This document shows, one piece after another, positions 44,489-56,300 of a stretch of DNA of 64,000 nt. The DNA is from Blastocystis hominis (taxonomy: Eukaryota; Sar; Bigyra; Opalinata; Blastocystidae), in contig NW_013171826.1 of the NCBI RefSeq assembly GCF_000151665.1, positions 188,501-252,500 on the forward strand, in the 5' to 3' direction. The notes beneath the pieces were generated by a model, which saw only the letters and a list, made by a program, of their open reading frames with translations, ran no database searches and was not told where the DNA came from. Position numbers and translations under genes: made by a program. The stretch's first letter is position 1; the number at the start of each line of letters is the position of its first letter.

Positions 44489-46576
44489 ATGAGCAATAAT
44501 AGCATTGTGGCGATTGATCTGGGAACCTCCGAGACGAGAGTCATATACTCCACGTATAACGGTGGGCCCTACCCACAACTAAATAACCTGAATGGCAGAG
44601 CGTTCATTCGATCGATGCCGTAGTGGCTAGACAGGTGTATCTGACGCGTAGAACTGTTATGTCAGTCAGAAAAAACGAGCCCATGTACGGCTCTCAGGTT
44701 GGAGTGCGACTTCAATTTCGCTTTGAATTTTAGACAAATTGCTTCCTGAAGAACACATTATACTATATCAAAACTCTTTTGGGTGCTGATGAGATCAAAC
44801 CGGAGTGGAGTTCGATTCCTGGTATGCAGTACATTATGGAAATGGGAGAAAACGCCGGTGAAGGAATTAAAATCAAAATTTCAGTGGATAACGGGAGACT
44901 GATATCTTTCTCCCCTGAGTATATCATCAGCCAAATCCTCGGCTATTTGAAAACGGAAATCAGCACATCCGTCGTCAACCCTGCTCGCGTTGTGGTCAAT
45001 GTTTGTTTTTTCAGTTTTGTTAGCTTTACAGAATGTAGGTCCCCTCGGTCTGGACACAAAAACAAGTGGATGCTTTGCTCACTGCCGTCAAAATTGCCGA
45101 CTTGAAGGACGTGCTCTACTTGCCTGATCATGTCGCCATCGTTTACGATTATATCTTCTCCAATTTTCACGACTTCGAGAATGCAGTCGGCGAATATCGC
45201 GTCTGCTTCCTCAACGTCGGTTATTCCTACTCCTCCTGCATCATCGCGCGATTCTCGAAGGTTCGCTTTTCTTCTTGTTTCAAAATGATCCACTAGTCCG
45301 AAGCCGTCATCGAAGATGTCCGCGCGCTCACCACTCTGGGCGGTCGCGAATTCGACGCGCGGTTCTACGATTACTTCATGGATGAGCTGGAAAAAGCAGA
45401 AGAAGGCGTCAAAAAGCGCGCCCAGACCGATAACCGGCTGCTCTACGCGCTGATCGCCTTCATGAAGAAAACAAAGCACAATCTGTGCGGCGATATCCAC
45501 GATTTGCTCGTCGAGGTGGACAAACTCCCCGGCCTGGAGTGCGATCCCATCACGCTCGACTACCGCGAGTACGCCAAGAGAACCACCGATTTGGTCGCTC
45601 ATCTCCGCGATTTGCTCTTCAAAACCGCGGGGAATCGCCCCATCACGAAGTTCTGCTTCTGCGGGTCGTCGAGCCGCGTGCCGGCAGTGCTGCGGATGTA
45701 CAAAGAATTCGCGCAGAACCGCGGTCGGTTCTCGGAAGTGGTGCAGGCGGACGAAACGGTGGCGCGCGGGCTGTGCTACTGGGGATTCCTGCGAACGACG
45801 GAGAACCCGGGCGTGAAGGCGATCCCGGTGATGCGGAATCGATGGGTGGAGGTGGACGGCGTGGAGATGGCGGCGTGGGACACGTTCGATATGAGCGGAG
45901 AGGCGGAGAAGTTGAGAAAAGAGGGAGACAAGGAGTGGGTGGAGGTGAACGAGGAGACGGAGAAGCGGAAGGGACTGACGAGTTCGTATCAGGAGAGCGT
46001 GAAGCAGTGCAAGGAGTGGCTGGAGGAGTAGGAGAGAGGAGGAGTGTGGAGCGTAGAATGAAGAGGGAGGGCGAGGCCGACGCGGACTGGCTGGAGAGCA
46101 TCAATCAGACGAACATTCGGTACGACGCGGTGTGGTCGATGGGGTCGAACAAGATCTTCAAGGACTCCGATTATTACAGCGCCTATTTGGCCGTGTTGGG
46201 GCAGAAAGGAACCGACTGTCCTACCGAGCGCTTTCAACCCGCCGGCCTGCCTAATATGGATCCTGCGAGAACGGAGGCGCCGCAGAGCGATCCCGATGCG
46301 TGGATACAGAGATCGGAGCTGCATCCGACGTATGCTTCCAGGAATTCAGCGGAGACAACGGGAGCAAAGAAGCCTCTTTCGCCTCCCACTTCGCCCCGCA
46401 AAGGCAGCACGTTGGCCAAGCCGACGAGCCCACGATTCGCTTCGATGGATTCCACGACGGTAACGTCGCCCCCTCCAAAGACGATCGGAGAGACTTACTT
46501 GGACATGCTGGAAGTCGCCAGGGATCTCCATTTCAAGCCTCCCGTGTATATGAGAATCCCCAAATTCAATTATTAA
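44489..46576 (+). CDS. Divergent HSP110/HSP70-like protein without substrate-binding domain
   Basis: The ATPase-fold N-terminus (SIVAIDLGTSETRVIYST) leads through several short introns to FLKNTLYYIKTLLGADE, NPARVVVNVPSVWTQKQVDA, the second phosphate loop VCFLNVGYSYSSCIIARF, TLGGREFDARFYDYF and FCGSSSRVPAVLRMYKEF. The loop NVGYS matches HSP110 (DVGYS-like) rather than the GGGT of HSP70, so ATP hydrolysis is doubtful. A 29-nt intron at about 46027-46055 (GTAGGA...GCGTAG) removes what looks like a stop and joins EWLEE to MKREGEADADWLES. The C-terminus is helical, then Ser/Pro-rich (PLSPPTSPRKG). The beta-sandwich substrate domain is absent. Possibly an Hsp70 nucleotide-exchange factor. Confidence 0.78.
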
Positions 46577-46581
46577 TCGCT

Positions 46582-46626
46582 TCATTCATTCATCCATCCA
46601 TTCATTCATTCATTCATTCAATCATT
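46582..46626 (+). repeat. ATTC/ATCC tetranucleotide repeat
   Basis: Run of CATT/CATC units directly after the HSP110-like stop codon. Confidence 0.9.
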
Positions 46627-46650
46627 AGGTCACCATATCATCATTGGACG

Positions 46651-46665
46651 TGTTTGTTACAAACA
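46651..46665. terminator. Palindromic bidirectional 3'-end element
   Basis: TGTTTGTTACAAACA reads TGTTTGTAACAAACA on the other strand, so the motif faces both the HSP110-like gene (+) and uS4 (-). It lies about 75 nt and 33 nt from the two stops. Confidence 0.7.
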
Positions 46666-46697
46666 GTGCATCTGAGTGCAGGTTATCACAAAGACTT

Positions 46698-47435
46698 TTA
46701 TTCCTCAGCCTCCGCCTTATCGTTCTTGTGGTGCTTTCTGGCCACACGTCCCTACACATTAGCAATTCGCCCTCACACAAAGCTTCTTACAGGACGACCG
46801 CCTCCATAAGGAGAGTTCTCAGCGAACTGGATGTGCTTCTCCGAATCCACATGAACCATGAACGAAGGAGCGTTCACCACCTGCTGGCCAACACGGATGT
46901 GGCGCTGCTTGATCAGCACACGAGCGTGGTGGATCGACTTGGCAAGGCCCAGCTTGAACACACGGGTCTGCAGTCTGCGGTCCATCAGCTTGGAAGTCGA
47001 CAGCTCCAGAATCATATCGAGCTTCATCTCCTCCTCAGAGACGAGTCCCAGACGAGCCATGCGGCGAATGATGGCAGCTCCCTGGAAGATTCTGCGAGGA
47101 TCATCCTCAGGAAGAGTCAGCAATTCACGAGCAGCCTTCGCATTAGAAATATGCACGAAATAATACCTTGCGGATCTTGGCGAGCACCAGCTGCACACGC
47201 CAGATCTCACGCTTGCAGCGCAGACCGAACTCTCCGCAAATACGGAGCTCCTGGTCCAAACGCTCGCGCTCGAAGGGGCGACGAGGAGTGCTGAAAGTAA
47301 GACGGTCTAGAAATAGATTAGAATGGAATAATTCAAAAGCAACAAGACAGATTTTAGCCAAACATCCGCTCAGCTTAAAAACATTCAATACCGGTGATAC
47401 TACATACAGTTTCTGTGATGTGCACAAGTAACCAT
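46698..47435 (-). CDS. RPS9: Small-subunit ribosomal protein uS4 (S9)
   Basis: Exon 1 (47408-47435) gives [10 protein letters not shown] 101-nt intron (47307-47407), the longest clear one here, leads to [21 protein letters not shown] 31-nt AAG-acceptor intron sits after LAKIRK and a 42-nt intron before [20 protein letters not shown] (46698-46700). The S4 RNA-binding domain shows [20 protein letters not shown] and [20 protein letters not shown], followed by SPYGGGRP. Length about 190 aa, as usual. A 40S component near the mRNA entry site. Like uL1, it has its longest intron right after the N-terminus. Confidence 0.95.
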
Positions 47436-47651
47436 TGTATAGACTCAGAATTGAAAACAAAACCAAAATACACCCCAGAATCGGAAATGAACAACAAACC
47501 TAGAATTTAAACCTGATCGATTCTATCGTGGATGAACGTAATTTGGAATTCCATATTTCGACAGCCTTGTTGTATTCTACAGGAATTTGATTCTGGCTTG
47601 TGTATTTTGTACGAAATGCTTCTTATTTCATAGATCACGACATTTGTAGAG

Positions 47652-50241
47652 ATGGCAACAAACATCGATTTTCAGATAGAGAAAAGCCAAGATGAGACTA
47701 TGCAATGGAAGTCACTACCATGCTCAGAGAAATTGGAGCGATTTCAGCACAGCAGTTGTCGAAGTGCTATTTTAGGGATTGCTTTTGATTGATAGTACCG
47801 GGTACAAACTATATTGCGATTTTTGGGGGCTATGGAACGATGCCAGATTCAAAGATGGCTTCCCGTTTGAACTCCTTATATTTATTGGATGCCTTGACGA
47901 ATAATCTCGAGTTAGTCGCTTCTACGCAAGAAAACGGACCCTCGAGCCGAATTGCCTCTTCTGTATGCTGGATCGATAATGGAATCCTTCTTTTTGGAGG
48001 TCGAACGAACCCATCGACACCCTTAGGTGATTTGTGGTATTTTGATCTTGATAGTCGTACTTGGTACGATCTGACATCCAAAGCAGACAAATCTCTGTCT
48101 GCATGGCCGTCTCCTCGCTGGAGCACTAGCTTTCAAAGCATGGGCGACCGTGTAGCGGTTCTCTTTGGGGGTCGTGATTCCTCTTCGGAGTTTGGCGATT
48201 GCTGGAGCCTTCACTTCGCGAAAGAAACGCGCACCGCCACATGGTTTTGTCTCTACGACAACACGAATAGCATCTACAACGCAGAGCCCTCCCCAGGCCC
48301 CTTGTTCCGCGCCTGTTTGCTTCCGCTCTGTCCCCCAACTTCGCTCCCCCACTCCACCCACGATTCTTTTCTCGTTTTGGGCGGGACCTCTTCCCTCCCG
48401 CCCACCTCCTCTCTCTTTCATTTCAAACTCTCGAAACGGCAGTGGAGCACCGTCCCCTCCGTCCGCTTCGCCTTGCAAAACTGCCGCGTACTTTGCGCCT
48501 CTCCTTGCTCCCTAGAGCGAAAAACTCGCAGCCAATCAATTCCTTCTCCTCGGAATGGAGCCAGCTCGCCTCCAACCAGCATGGAAATTAATCGAAGTCG
48601 ACCAACCCAACGAGCTCAGCGCAGGCTCCGGCCTGCAGGTCCGAATCACAGACATCACGTCTTGCTTCCCGCCCACTCCGTCCGTTCTCGCGGGATACAC
48701 AATCCACGTCGTAGCCGAGCGAGTTGTGCTCATTGGAGGCGGCGGCGTGTTCTATTGGATGCCCCATTTCAACGCGTCCTGCTCCTGCAGAGCGCCGGCC
48801 TGCTTAGCATTCCCGCCCAGTGCGTGTATTCTTCGAAAGGGAGTTTCACACCCGCACCGGGAGTTACAGATGAAGAGAGAAACTCCGCAGGAGGCGAGTC
48901 AGTGGATGCTCCACGTGACGGATTCGAAACTGGTTTGCGTTGTGGGCGTTTTGTCAATCGAAGGTCAAACAGGTCAAAACGTTCTTGGAGGAGAAGCAAC
49001 TCTACGACAAGACGCGAAGAATCACGCGCTTCGAAGATCAGTCCTTCGGCGTGCCCGTCAAAAATACCCCCGATTTCCGGCAACTGACAGAAAACGCCCC
49101 CGAATCGATCCAGCCCATTTTGTCCTCCGGTCCCGCGATTATTTCTTCCGTGAAGCCGTCGAATTCTCTGCCGGACCGAATTCGGGTTCTGATCGAATCG
49201 TTCTGTAAAAATCGTGGCGAAAATTGGAATTCCAAAAGCGTGGCGTATCGCCGCAGTGAAATCGTTGGAAACATTTTGGTGTTCAGCAGAGTCTCGTTTT
49301 CGGGCGAAAAATCGGCCGATTTTTGGAATGAATTGACGGAAATGCCCAGTGTGTTGTCGAAACGCCCGCTCTCTTCGGAGTGGAGTTCCTTCTTTCATCA
49401 ATTACTTGAAATAACGAAGTGTGGTCGAGTTGGAATCCATCATGAAATTGATTGCGGTCCCAAGCGGCAGAGCCACTCTCGCATTATCTATAGCGAAGTG
49501 GAGGCGGAGGACGGTTGGGTAACGCTTCGCCAGGTGGGCATCATCATCATGATCATCATCATGTCTAGAACGGAATTCTGTATTCCTGGCCATTCGAGAA
49601 AGTGATGTTTGCTAGCGGGAACAACACGGAACGAAAGCGAATGGGGGAAATCCGTGGAAACGACGAATTTGTTGTTGATCTTTACGCCGTTTGCGTTGAT
49701 TTTTTGCTTTTGATGTCCAGGGAATCGGGTACTTCACGATCCCGATCGCTGTGCGATCAGGAGCAAAGCACGTTCTTTGTTTTGAAATCAATTCGGACAG
49801 CGTGGAAGCATTGAAACGGAATATTGATCAGAACGGAGTTGCGGATCGATGTGAAGTAGGATTGCCTGTGTGCTGGTTGATTTGTAGGTTATATTGGGAG
49901 ATAACAGAATAACAACGAGACAATACAAGGATTTAGCTGATCGAGTGTTGCTTGGGTTATTACCCTCTTCAAGAGAGGGATGGCCTCTTGCTATGCAGAT
50001 TCTAAAGCCAACGGTATAATTGATGTTATTTATTGAGGAATAGGGAGGCATGTTGCATGTTCATGAAAATGTGCACGATAATGAGTTTGATTCTTTTGTT
50101 TCGAATCTAACTAAAGAATTGGAAATTATAGCACAGCAGAAAGGAAAGAATTTGCACTGCTCTGTTGCTCATGTTGAGAAGGTGAAATCCTATGCTCCCA
50201 AAGTCTTCCATTATGTATTCGATGTTCTGTGTTCAATATAG
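47652..50241 (+). CDS. Kelch-TYW2 fusion (tRNA wybutosine-synthesizing enzyme)
   Basis: The N-terminal half has kelch repeats (IAIFGGYGTMPDSK, GILLFGGRTNPSTPLGDLWY, VAVLFGGRDSSSEFGDCWS, SFLVLGGTSS, VLIGGGGVFYW). After a 31-nt AAG-acceptor intron the C-terminal half is a TYW2/Trm12-like methyltransferase-fold enzyme: VKQVKTFLEEKQLYDKTRRI, NGILYSWPFEKVMFASGNNT, VVDLYA-GIGYFTIPIAVRSG (SAM-binding, rebuilt over a 32-nt intron), CFEINSDSVEALKRNI, LGDNRI and GLLPSS. TYW2 transfers the aminocarboxypropyl group of SAM to the modified G37 of tRNA-Phe. Fusion with kelch recalls the plant TYW2/TYW3 fusions. No TYW3 or TYW4 domain is seen here. TGTTTGTT at 50254-50261. Confidence 0.88.
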
Positions 50242-50253
50242 TCATTTATTAGT

Positions 50254-50261
50254 TGTTTGTT
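50254..50261 (+). terminator. TGTTTGTT motif of kelch-TYW2
   Basis: Exact motif 12 nt after the TAG, continuing TTTG. Confidence 0.65.
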
Positions 50262-50413
50262 TGTTTGAAAATCCTATTTTTAGAATCTTTGAGAAAAGAA
50301 GGGAGTTTCATTCATTTGTTCCCAACCTTTTCTTTGAGCAAAAATGAGCTCACTTTCTACATTAATATTCATTATTTATTTATTTGTTTATCTATATTTA
50401 CTTAAGTTAAGAA

Positions 50414-51025
50414 ATGCCCGTCACGATTCGTCAAACTGCTCCCAACTTTTGTTTGAATGGAGCTCAAGGAACTGAAACAATTTCCAATATTTCGCTTGAT
50501 AACTACAAGGGAAAGTGGGTAATTCTGTTGTTCTACCCCATGGATTGGACTTTCGTTTGTCCCACCGAAATATTCGCTTATAATGATGCTGCGGACAAGT
50601 TGGCTGCAGTGAACACTGTGGTGCTTGGAATTTCTGGAGATTCTCCTTATACTCATTTGAGTTGGTTGAAGGCATCCCGTTCTGAGGGTGGACTGGGTGG
50701 TCTTATCAATATTCCGTTGCTTTCGGATGTGACTCGTGAGACGATGAAGAACTATGGAGTATACAATGAAGATAAATCGGGTTTGGATTATGCTCAAGCT
50801 TTCCGAGGATTGTTCTTGATCGATCCGAATCAGAAAATCCGTCATATTTATATAAATGATAATGGAGTTGGTCGTAGTGTGGATGAAACGATCCGTGTGA
50901 TCAAGGGACTTCAGTTCAGTGATGTACACGGAGAAGTCTGTCCTGCGAACTGGCACGAAGGTGATAAAACTTTCGTTCCTAACAATGCAGGAATCTCGAA
51001 GTTCTTGGTGAATTTGAAGAAGTAA
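50414..51025 (+). CDS. 2-Cys peroxiredoxin
   Basis: Intronless 203-aa protein, rare in this window. The peroxidatic Cys is in the signature FYPMDWTFVCPTEI, the resolving Cys in EVCPANWHEG near the C-terminus, and the Arg/Thr set is as in AhpC/Prx1 enzymes. It contains GGLGG (LGGLINIPLLSD) but no clear YF tail (it ends ISKFLVNLKK). The GGLG-plus-YF pair confers sensitivity to overoxidation, so a missing YF suggests a robust enzyme. No presequence, so probably cytosolic. Reduces H2O2 in an anaerobe with oxygen-sensitive Fe-S enzymes such as the serine dehydratase here. TGTTTGTT at 51055-51062. Confidence 0.95.
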   Translation: MPVTIRQTAPNFCLNGAQGTETISNISLDNYKGKWVILLFYPMDWTFVCPTEIFAYNDAADKLAAVNTVVLGISGDSPYTHLSWLKASRSEGGLGGLINIPLLSDVTRETMKNYGVYNEDKSGLDYAQAFRGLFLIDPNQKIRHIYINDNGVGRSVDETIRVIKGLQFSDVHGEVCPANWHEGDKTFVPNNAGISKFLVNLKK

Positions 51026-51333
51026 ATACTAAATGTGTAATATGATAGCATTTTTGTTTGTTTGAAAATTATTATCTTGTAACCCCACCCAACTTTTATA
51101 CAAATAGATGTTTATCCAAAATGTTTCTCCCTTCCTGCTATTCATCGCAAGCATTAACAATCAATCAATCCATAAAGAAACAAACAAACTGCTATGGTAA
51201 CAATTTCCACATTTGCAGGGTCTTGTCTCCCTCAATGAAAGAAAACAGCTTCAAACAAAAGGCATCCGTTTCAATTCGTAACCTCAGTAACCTTTTGTGT
51301 ATTTGATAATTGGTAGGCTCCGTTTTCTACACG
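51026..51333. other. Convergent 3' spacer
   Basis: Between the peroxiredoxin (+) and an unknown gene (-). Holds TGTTTGTT (+) at 51055-51062 and a minus-strand TTTGTTTGTTTC near 51176-51187. No gene seen. Confidence 0.5.
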
Positions 51334-52907
51334 TTATCGCTGGGTCTCACAACGCAGTACGCAATTCTCCTCTTTTATAAGTCGTAACTCATTCAAAAGA
51401 CATTCGCATATTGACTCAATCAATTCACACGTTTTCTGCAAGGGAAGGCGATCCACCAAAACAGAAGAGTGCGGATCGATCCTGCGAATCGTTTTTTCTA
51501 AAAGCAGCATCGTGTCAAAATCTGTGGAAACATGCGCACATTTCATCGAGGAAGTAACGAAGGAAAAGCGAACGCCCGGGATTTGCTTGAGGTAATGAAT
51601 GACTTTTGAGCTTTCAAGATGTTCCTTATAAATCAAAGCGTAATCGGACGAATCTTGCGGCTTCAATGCAAAGCTATACTCGCCTAGGAAGCGATTCACC
51701 CCATCCCAGTTGACAAACAAATAAAAGGACGGGTCCTTTGATAGCAGTTTGACCCCTTCGACGAAGAAAACAGCGCGGAACCTTCCGTTTGCGATTTGAT
51801 TTCTCTTTGAACGAATCGAGCAATTCTGACACAAAGCATAACACCAAAAAAACGCTTTGCAAGTCGATTCCTTCCAAACTCCTTCGAGTTCGACTCTGAT
51901 CGATTTCCCGATTTTCCAGCTTTGAATTCGTTCCACGCCAATCGGAATCGCAGCCATCTCCATTGCCTTCGATCGAATCGCTGTTCTCCCCTCCACAAAT
52001 CGGTTCCAACGCACATTCTGCTTCTCACGTCGCTCGATGGACACCAAAACCTCTTCCTGGATGCGAATCTTTTTCAGCTCTTTCTCCAAAACCTGCATCC
52101 GATTGCGAAGCCCAAAGAAAAACAAAGAACGCCCAGTTTCGTTTAGTTTTGACTGCCCTTCGCGTGGCTGAAGCGACGTCTGCGGCTCCATCCGACATTT
52201 GTCTCGCTTTTGGGAGTGAATGCGAAGAAACGAACGCACCAACACAGCGTGATCGGCCATCAGCAACGAATACTCCGTTGTTTTCTCGTTCTCCAGGCAG
52301 AAATAAGCCGGAAATCCGGAATTGCAGAAATCGTCCACAAAGACTTGCTCGCCTCGAAACCGCGATTCAATCCTTCCATTGCGCAGAATCACTGCTGAGG
52401 AGTTGAGCTGAACGATGACGGCTTGATTTCCAAAATATCGGACTTTTTCGATGGATCGGAACTCGGCTGTTTCGTTGAGGAGCGAAACGAAGAGAGACTC
52501 GACGAACACACCGATGAGGACCGTGGAGGGAGAGTGAAGAACGCAGTAGAAAAAGTTATCAGATGTGCTGACGATTTCTGTGGAAAACGGGGGAGAGAGA
52601 GGGCAGGAAGAAAGTGGAATGGAAAATGTATTGTTTGCATATACAACGGATAGAGTCGAATTGGAGGAACCACTGAAACATCAACATTCAAAAAATAAAA
52701 GAATGTACGAAGGGGAAGTGACAATAACTGCCGTAGGCTCCGATTGGACCATCTGTCTTTCACTAAACGCAGGATCGATCTGTAGAATAGAGATATCGCC
52801 GTCTTCAGAAGCAATTTGAGGACCATCAACAAGGAACAGCTCTAATCCATAGAATCCATTTATGTTCCTATACTTTCAACTGATCCGTTGAATGTGAATG
52901 AGAGCAT
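51334..52907 (-). CDS. Unknown protein, beta-rich N-terminus and helical C-terminus
   Basis: Start ATG at 52907 (MLSFTFNGSVEK). Two introns (32 nt, GTATAG...GATTAG; 36 nt, GTACAT...TTTCAG) restore a continuous chain of about 500 aa. The N-terminal 200 residues consist of short beta-rich blocks (IASEDGDISIL, VVYANNTFSIPLSS, VRYFGNQAVIVQLNSSAVIL), suggesting a propeller. Then comes a helical segment (LRNRMQVLEKELKKIRIQEEVL), a second alpha/beta part and a C-terminal helix. The overall layout recalls propeller-helix proteins such as FANCB/FAAP100, but I see no diagnostic motif and assign no function. The clean intron joins make the gene itself secure. Confidence 0.65.
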
Positions 52908-53317
52908 AAACATAAACTTGCTTGTTTCAAACTCTAATTGATAGAGTTCATAGCGAGAAAGAGAATCAACATGGATAAGACAGAAAATGCACGTTCTATA
53001 CAATCATTATAATAAAAAACGTCGATACTCTCCAAAAGGCTTCACTTCTAATTCTTTTATCGAAACGATAGAATATTCTGCTTCTATTCATAACGTGAAA
53101 CACAGAATCAAATACGAAGTGGAGAAAAGCGTAGCTCATATCGTTTTTTGAAACGTTGCTTTCCTTTATTATATCGATATAGAAATAAGTTGGATTCACA
53201 CGAGGCATGCGTCTGGTCACATTCAATAATGGAATTGTGAGTGTGAAAAAACATTTTGACAGAATAAGCAAATTACTACACCAACAGAGATGCTATCTCA
53301 ACACAAAGGGAAAGCGA
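52908..53317. other. AT-rich spacer
   Basis: About 400 bp between two minus-strand genes. A 91-codon minus ORF (52996-53271) lacks any recognisable feature. No repeat or RNA gene seen. Confidence 0.5.
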
Positions 53318-56300
53318 TTAATCAAAGGAGTTAACGGTGGGGTCTAAGTACTTGGGACGAATTACCATTCCAAGGGAACCTGAGGACGGGACTCGCCCCC
53401 TACTCTTCAACCTACCCCATCTATCCCTACGTTCCACCGTCCGACATAGAGAATGCTCTTCGCAATTCATGATCTTCCTTCTTCTCCATTCGGATCTTCT
53501 CTCTCGTTTCCAAAATCGCAATTAAACATTGCAATAACTACATCACACCCCTACCAATTCGCCCCACTCTATACTCCACAAACTTCAAACCCAGCAAAAA
53601 CAAAATCAAAACCACGGTTCTCCCAACAAAAGGCGTCCACGCCACGAAGAAAAGCATGGACAAAACCGCGGGAACCGACATCCACTGCAAGAACAGCGAC
53701 AAACACGCTGCTTTGTAAAAGTTCGTGATCGAAGTGACAAAAGTGATGAGCGGAGCTAAAATAATCGAAAAGGGGAACCTAGACGTGAGTCAAACGGAGA
53801 AACGGAGAAACAGGAGCATCGAGACGACGACTGCGATGGGGGAACACGTGGATGTTCTTTGGAAATCGGTGCAGTACATGTTGATATCGAGCGTGAGAAC
53901 GCCTGGAGTTGAGTGGATCGAAAAGTGGAAACAGAGAAGATCGATGATGGAGACGAGGATGAGGATGAATTTGATGTAAAGACGAGTGGTCATTCGGCGA
54001 GGAGCGATAGGCCGTCGCATGAAGAATCGATACGCGATGTTGGTGAAAGACTTGGCGATTTGGTATTGGTTTTCCGCGAACGGCTGGGTGATGTAAATCG
54101 CTCGGCACGGATTGGTGGTGTCGTAGAGTTGGCTGGACGCTCGCTTGGAGGACGTAGCCGAGAAGGACGACTCGAGAGCCTTGTCCGAATCGAATTTGGA
54201 GAGCGCTTCTTCGCGAATGGAGCTTTTCTCGGATATGGGTAGCGAGAACGTGCTGTCCGACGAGCTGTAAACCTCCTTGTTCATCGATTCTGCGCGTTAC
54301 TCGCTCCTTTCGGATGCACCTTTTCGGTACGACGCGTAGAGCGCGCGCTCGCGAATGCCCTGCGCTGGCTGCTTCTTCAGAGAGAGATTGCGACGTCTCG
54401 AAACGACGACGGGCGAAGTCGAGTTGGCGGAGACCATCAGAGCGAACCTTCCGGGCACTGCCGACTGGCTGGACGCGAAGGAAGGCTGGTTGGGCCAGGC
54501 GATGGCGAGGTCGAGCTAGCAAAGAGAGAAGGAACAGAGGGATACTTTGACGCCAGCGGAGAGAAGGGACTGATAGCGATGATTGTTGGCGTGGAAGAGA
54601 TTCATGATCTCTTTGTTCTGCTCCTACGACTCACGTTCACGTTTCATTCCCACTCGCACAGCGATCACGTCTTCTCGCTGCGACGCTTGGATCGGATCCA
54701 CAGCGCGCAGCAGTCGATTCAGGTCGAGCAAGAACAGCTTAAACTCGCGATCGATAAACTTCTGGAGATCTTTGCAGTTCGGAATCGAGATCACCAGCAC
54801 ATCGCTCAGATCGATCGTGTACGGATTCAGCACCGTTCCGTCCCCGCTCAGCAGCAGCATCAGCGGTAAATGCGGTGATCCTGCCCGTCACCCGACTCTT
54901 CCTCTCTCTCCCTACCCACAGTCAGTCCTTCAGGAGGCGACGTCGTTTCCAGATAGAGCAGATCGATGTACGCGACCGAGTATTTATCGTCGTACCCGCA
55001 TTTCACCGATTCCAGAAGCGCCTGCGCGCGAGGACCGCGCAGGAAGGAGTGATTGCCGCAGGCGATGTAGTTCTCGAAGGCCAACGCGCGGCTGCGGCGA
55101 AGCCGATAATGCACATAGAAAGCGATGGGAGGGAACACGAGGCAGACCAGAACGAGGCTAGACGGTCAGAGAGGAAGCGAAATCGAACAGAATCCAATTC
55201 CAGAACGCGTGGTATGCCAGTTGCTTGTTGACTTCATCGCGGAAGCTTTCGTATTCAGGGAGGAAAATGAGCGGGAAGAGCGAGTCTGGCGGCCGTTCCG
55301 GAAGTCTCCACGGACTGGAGAAGGTGTTTTTCCCGTCCAAATAGAGCCGCCCCACGTGCTCCGACAGCGTGCTCATCGTGAGATAATGCGAGTTCAGCTT
55401 TTCCTTCTGCCGAATTCGGTTGATGTCCTGCGAATACCACGCGGAAGGCACCGTCTGCTCGAGCTGCTTATACTGCCGCACCTGGATTTCTACCTGGCAG
55501 TTCCCGGCCGCTCCTACTGTTATACTGCACGATCACGAGCGTGATAATCGCCACCACCACCACCACCAGCAAGAACGCCACGATCAGCACCACCGGACCG
55601 CCCAGCTGCCGCAGAAACTCCTCGAACGGCGTCAGGCAGTCCTTCCCGCGGAAGCCCTCATTGCATTCGTAGGGGCAGTTCGCATCGACGTACCCGCGCT
55701 GCGTGTAGTTCGCGTGCTCCGGCGCGTTCTCGCACGGCACGCACAGCGACACGTCCGTCGTGTTCTTGTAGCTGCCCTGCGGACACTCCGTGCAGAACAC
55801 CGAGCCCCAGCCCGGCCTGCACGGCGCCAGCGACGTCCAGACGGTTCCGTCCGCGCCGTCGTGCGTTCGGTTGTGCGCGCCGTCCATCTGCCCGCCTTGC
55901 TTCCCTCCCAGCGCGTGGTAGCGCCCGTCGAAGCGCTCCTGCGAGGTCGTGTGCGTCGACGCGTTGAATTGGAACATGATCCGCCCGCCGCCGCCTCCGC
56001 CGCCGCCCATTTCGCCGCCCTGCCCCTCAATCTCCCGCCCGTCGCCCACCTGCCCGCCGTCCGCGTGGACTTCCCCGTGGAAATCCATCTCGTCGCTGAT
56101 GAAGAACACGCTGCCCCCCGAGCCGCCGCCACTGGTCTCCGCGGACGCCGTGCTGCCATCCGCCGACACCACTACGTCCCAGCCGCCCTCCAATCGCACC
56201 TCCTTCGTACAGAATCCGCGTCACGCCCGAGTAAATCACGATCACGCCACCGCCCGTCCCGCCGCTCTGGCTCATGCTCCCGCCTCCGCTCCCCATCAGC

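Noticed and set aside
46058-46576. Separate small gene downstream of the HSP70-like ORF
   Set aside because: A 29-nt intron joins it in frame to the HSP110-like chain; the join reads naturally through helical sequence.
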